Below are positions 62,448 through 64,000 of a stretch of DNA of 64,000 nucleotides, piece by piece; the first letter of the stretch is position 1, and each line of letters starts with the position of its first letter. A program made the translations under genes and the position numbers. The stretch lies in the NCBI GenBank assembly GCA_949294085.1, contig CASFFX010000003.1:228325-292324 (forward strand). Direction: 5' to 3'. This DNA is from an uncultured bacterium (GTDB lineage Bacteria; Elusimicrobiota; Elusimicrobia; Elusimicrobiales; Elusimicrobiaceae). The notes beneath the pieces are model-generated. The model did no database searches. It was not told the origin of the DNA and saw nothing but the letters and a program-made list of their open reading frames with translations.

Positions 62448-62472
62448 AAAAAACCCCGCCAAATGCGGGGTA
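62448..62472 (-). terminator. Terminator of tRNA-Glu
   Basis: ACCCCGC and GCGGGGT pair around a five-base loop and a T-run follows on the minus strand. Confidence 0.9.
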
Positions 62473-62495
62473 TGTGTCAAAAAAATAAAATCAAA

Positions 62496-62569
62496 CGTCC
62501 CGTACGAGATTCGAACTCGTGATCTCCGCCTTGAGAGGGCGGCGTCCTGGACCACTAGACGAACGGGAC
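62496..62569 (-). tRNA. tRNA-Glu(CTC)
   Basis: Acceptor GTCCCGT/ACGGGAC, anticodon stem CCGCC/GGCGG with loop CTCTCAA (anticodon CTC), and T stem ACGAG/CTCGT. The discriminator is G. CCA is not encoded. Confidence 0.94.
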
Positions 62570-62580
62570 TTCTATTGTTT

Positions 62581-62589
62581 ATTTTACCA
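62581..62589 (-). promoter_or_regulatory. Extended -10 promoter of tRNA-Glu
   Basis: TGGTAAAAT on the minus strand ends about 11 bases before the tRNA. Confidence 0.6.
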
Positions 62590-62636
62590 TATTTTATTTA
62601 ACCGCGCGGCACAGACGGGCCCCGCCGGATTTTTTA

Positions 62637-62642
62637 TATAAT
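62637..62642 (+). promoter_or_regulatory. -10 box of the DUF1646 transporter
   Basis: TATAAT lies about 38 bases before the ATG, with GAGGTG between. No good -35 is visible. Confidence 0.5.
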
Positions 62643-62680
62643 GAAAGAAAGAAATCCTATTTTTCCCAACGAGGTGTGTT

Positions 62681-63742
62681 ATGGAACTTTCCGCCGTACA
62701 AACTACGCTTCTTTCGCTGCTGATTGCCGTGGTGCTTTTCCTGCCGCTTACGGTGCACAAAGTGGAAGAAAATTTGGAAGCTTTTTTATTTCTGTGCGGG
62801 GCTTTTGCGGTTACCGTTTCCCAGGTGTGGAGCGGGCACTTGATATTAACCGCGCTGGAGGACCCGATTAAAATTACCGTGGCCGTTTTGGTGGCGGGAT
62901 TGCTGTTTCGCAAATTCAACAAAAACATACAGCAGCTTACGCAGAAAGCCGTCAAAACGCTGGGCCTGCGCTGGACGCTGTTTTTAATTGTATTTTTGCT
63001 GGGGCTTACGTCCAGCTTGATTACGGCAATCATTGCGGCGCTGATTTTGTCGGAAGTGGCGGTCATGCTGCCGCTGGAACGCAAAGGCCGCGTAAAACTG
63101 GTGGTGTATGCGTGTTTTTCCATTGGCATGGGGGCGGTGCTTACGTCCATTGGGGAACCGTTGGGCACGGTGGTGCTTTCCAAGCTGTCCGGCGCCCCGC
63201 ATTATGCCGATTTCTTCTTTTTGATTGACCACCTGGGCTGGTTTGTGCTGGGCGGCATTGTGTTTATGGCCGGCCTGGCCAGTGCCATCCGCGAAAAAAC
63301 AATCCAAAAAGCCCCGGGCGCCAAACCGGCCGACGCGTCCACCGATGAGCATTCTATCAAGAGCATTGTCATCCGGGCGGCTAAAGTGTACCTGTTTGTT
63401 ATGGCGCTGGTGTTTTTGGGCGACGGATTAAAGCCCTTGGCCATGCAGACCATTTCCCACTTGTCTGCCGGCTGGCTGTATTGGATTAACACCCTGTCCG
63501 CCGTGCTGGACAACGCCACCCTGGCCGCTATTGAAGTAACCCCCGACATCAGCACCCGCACACTGACGTTCCTGCTGATGAGCTTAATCATTTCGGGCGG
63601 TATGCTGATTCCCGGCAACATCCCCAACATTATTTGCGCCTCCAAACTGGGCATTAAAAGCAAAGAGTGGGCCAAATCGGCCGTGGGCTTGGGGGCCGCG
63701 GTGATGATTGCCTTTTTTATCATTTTAAGCGTTACGCTCTAG
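62681..63742 (+). CDS. DUF1646 family membrane transporter
   Basis: The 353-residue protein has about 10 hydrophobic helices. It carries the DUF1646 pattern SLITAIIAALILSEV, SIGMGAVLTSIGEPLGTVV, DNATLAAIEV and GGMLIPGNIPNIICAS. The family belongs to the ion-transporter superfamily and may move cations. The substrate is unknown. It is preceded by GAGGTG and followed by a terminator. Confidence 0.85.
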   Translation: MELSAVQTTLLSLLIAVVLFLPLTVHKVEENLEAFLFLCGAFAVTVSQVWSGHLILTALEDPIKITVAVLVAGLLFRKFNKNIQQLTQKAVKTLGLRWTLFLIVFLLGLTSSLITAIIAALILSEVAVMLPLERKGRVKLVVYACFSIGMGAVLTSIGEPLGTVVLSKLSGAPHYADFFFLIDHLGWFVLGGIVFMAGLASAIREKTIQKAPGAKPADASTDEHSIKSIVIRAAKVYLFVMALVFLGDGLKPLAMQTISHLSAGWLYWINTLSAVLDNATLAAIEVTPDISTRTLTFLLMSLIISGGMLIPGNIPNIICASKLGIKSKEWAKSAVGLGAAVMIAFFIILSVTL

Positions 63743-63759
63743 CCCGCTTTTAGCCCGGC

Positions 63760-63790
63760 AAGCCGCTTCCCCTTAGGAAGCGGCTTTTTT
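63760..63790 (+). terminator. Terminator of the DUF1646 gene
   Basis: AAGCCGCTTCC and GGAAGCGGCTT pair around a five-base loop and end in a T-run. Confidence 0.9.
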
Positions 63791-63814
63791 GGGGCACATC
63801 CGGCGCTAATTTTA

Positions 63815-63820
63815 TATAAT
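63815..63820 (+). promoter_or_regulatory. -10 box of the glucan phosphorylase gene
   Basis: TATAAT lies 30 bases before the ATG, with AGGGGAGAA between. Confidence 0.55.
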
Positions 63821-63850
63821 GAGGGTTATATTACTATCAGGGGAGAATTT

Positions 63851-64000
63851 ATGAAAATTCATTCGTTTAACGTACAGCCCAACCTGCCCGAAAACATCAA
63901 ATTTTTGGAAGAGTTGGCCAACGATATGTGGTTCACGTGGAACTGGCAGGCCATCTTGCTGTTTGTGCAGGTGGACCCCAAACTTTGGACCGCCGCCAAA
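63851..64000 (+). CDS. glgP: Alpha-glucan/glycogen phosphorylase, N-terminal fragment
   Basis: Only the first 50 codons are in the window. They match the N-terminal region of the short alpha-glucan phosphorylases: LPENIKFLEELANDMWFTWN, then FVQVDPKLW. The enzyme would release glucose 1-phosphate from glycogen. The gene continues beyond the window. AGGGGAGAA precedes the ATG. Confidence 0.87.
   Translation, partial: MKIHSFNVQPNLPENIKFLEELANDMWFTWNWQAILLFVQVDPKLWTAAK

Noticed and set aside
1..64000. CRISPR array, insertion sequence, prophage or rRNA operon
   Set aside because: I found no regularly spaced repeats, transposase motifs, phage structural genes or rRNA sequence.

Overview
This 64 kb window is gene-dense bacterial chromosome, and every gene is read from sequence alone. 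It comes from a diderm, LPS-making bacterium: it carries lpxB, an LptD/OstA-like protein, a Lol exporter pair, TolB/CpoB/Pal and many lipoproteins. Two single pilin genes with a near-identical GFTLIELLVVVLIIGILA leader region, a DnaA-like AAA+ protein and the general gene mix suggest an Elusimicrobiota-type organism, probably gut-associated. That placement is an inference and no rRNA gene is present to test it.

Layout. 1-13.7 kb (+): a tightly coupled run of a DnaA-like ATPase, two lipoproteins, comM, dprA, topA, a Xer recombinase, a ROK kinase, an LptD-like protein, tdk and an RDD membrane protein. 14-18.2 kb (-): pal-cpoB-tolB behind a clear sigma70 promoter, then gatB. 18.2-23 kb: a MurJ-like flippase facing three glycosyltransferases. 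23.2-26.5 kb: four tRNAs (initiator Met, Pro, an Ile2-type CAT tRNA, Gln), with a C39-like peptidase and an oligopeptide-binding lipoprotein directly behind tRNA-Pro. 26.5-29.1 kb: a duplicated tRNA-Gln 3' end followed by three tandem paralogous secreted proteins of unknown function, the most novel part of the window. 29.1-35.5 kb: an ankyrin protein, lysS, a pilin, and lolC/E-lolD followed by two Sel1-repeat proteins. 35.5-43.4 kb: a GH57/DUF3536 protein, a PIN-PhoH ATPase and a 1265-residue exported orphan. 43.5-48.7 kb: NfnAB-type flavoprotein subunits, a YtxH protein, two apparent pseudoenzymes (GH3-like and alpha/beta hydrolase) and ndk. 48.8-54.1 kb: a Gfo/Idh/MocA dehydrogenase, lpxB, a short RelA/SpoT protein, a zinc-ribbon membrane protein and a POT transporter. 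54.2-64 kb: a second pilin, gatC-gatA-nudix, a dispanin-like protein, uvrD/pcrA, an RNA m5U methyltransferase, ychF, tRNA-Glu, a DUF1646 transporter and the start of a glucan phosphorylase.

How the genes work together. The envelope set (Lol, Lpt, Tol-Pal, LpxB, flippase and glycosyltransferases) builds and maintains an outer membrane with glycoconjugates. ComM, DprA and the pilins are consistent with natural transformation. The GH57 protein and glucan phosphorylase point to glycogen turnover. NfnAB and the peptide uptake genes fit an anaerobic, peptide- and sugar-fermenting lifestyle.

Gene expression. Strong A/T-rich hairpin terminators separate most units. Many promoters show an extended -10 box (TGnTAnnnT). 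In several genes without a Shine-Dalgarno sequence the -10 box lies only 6-8 bases before the start codon, which points to leaderless transcripts.
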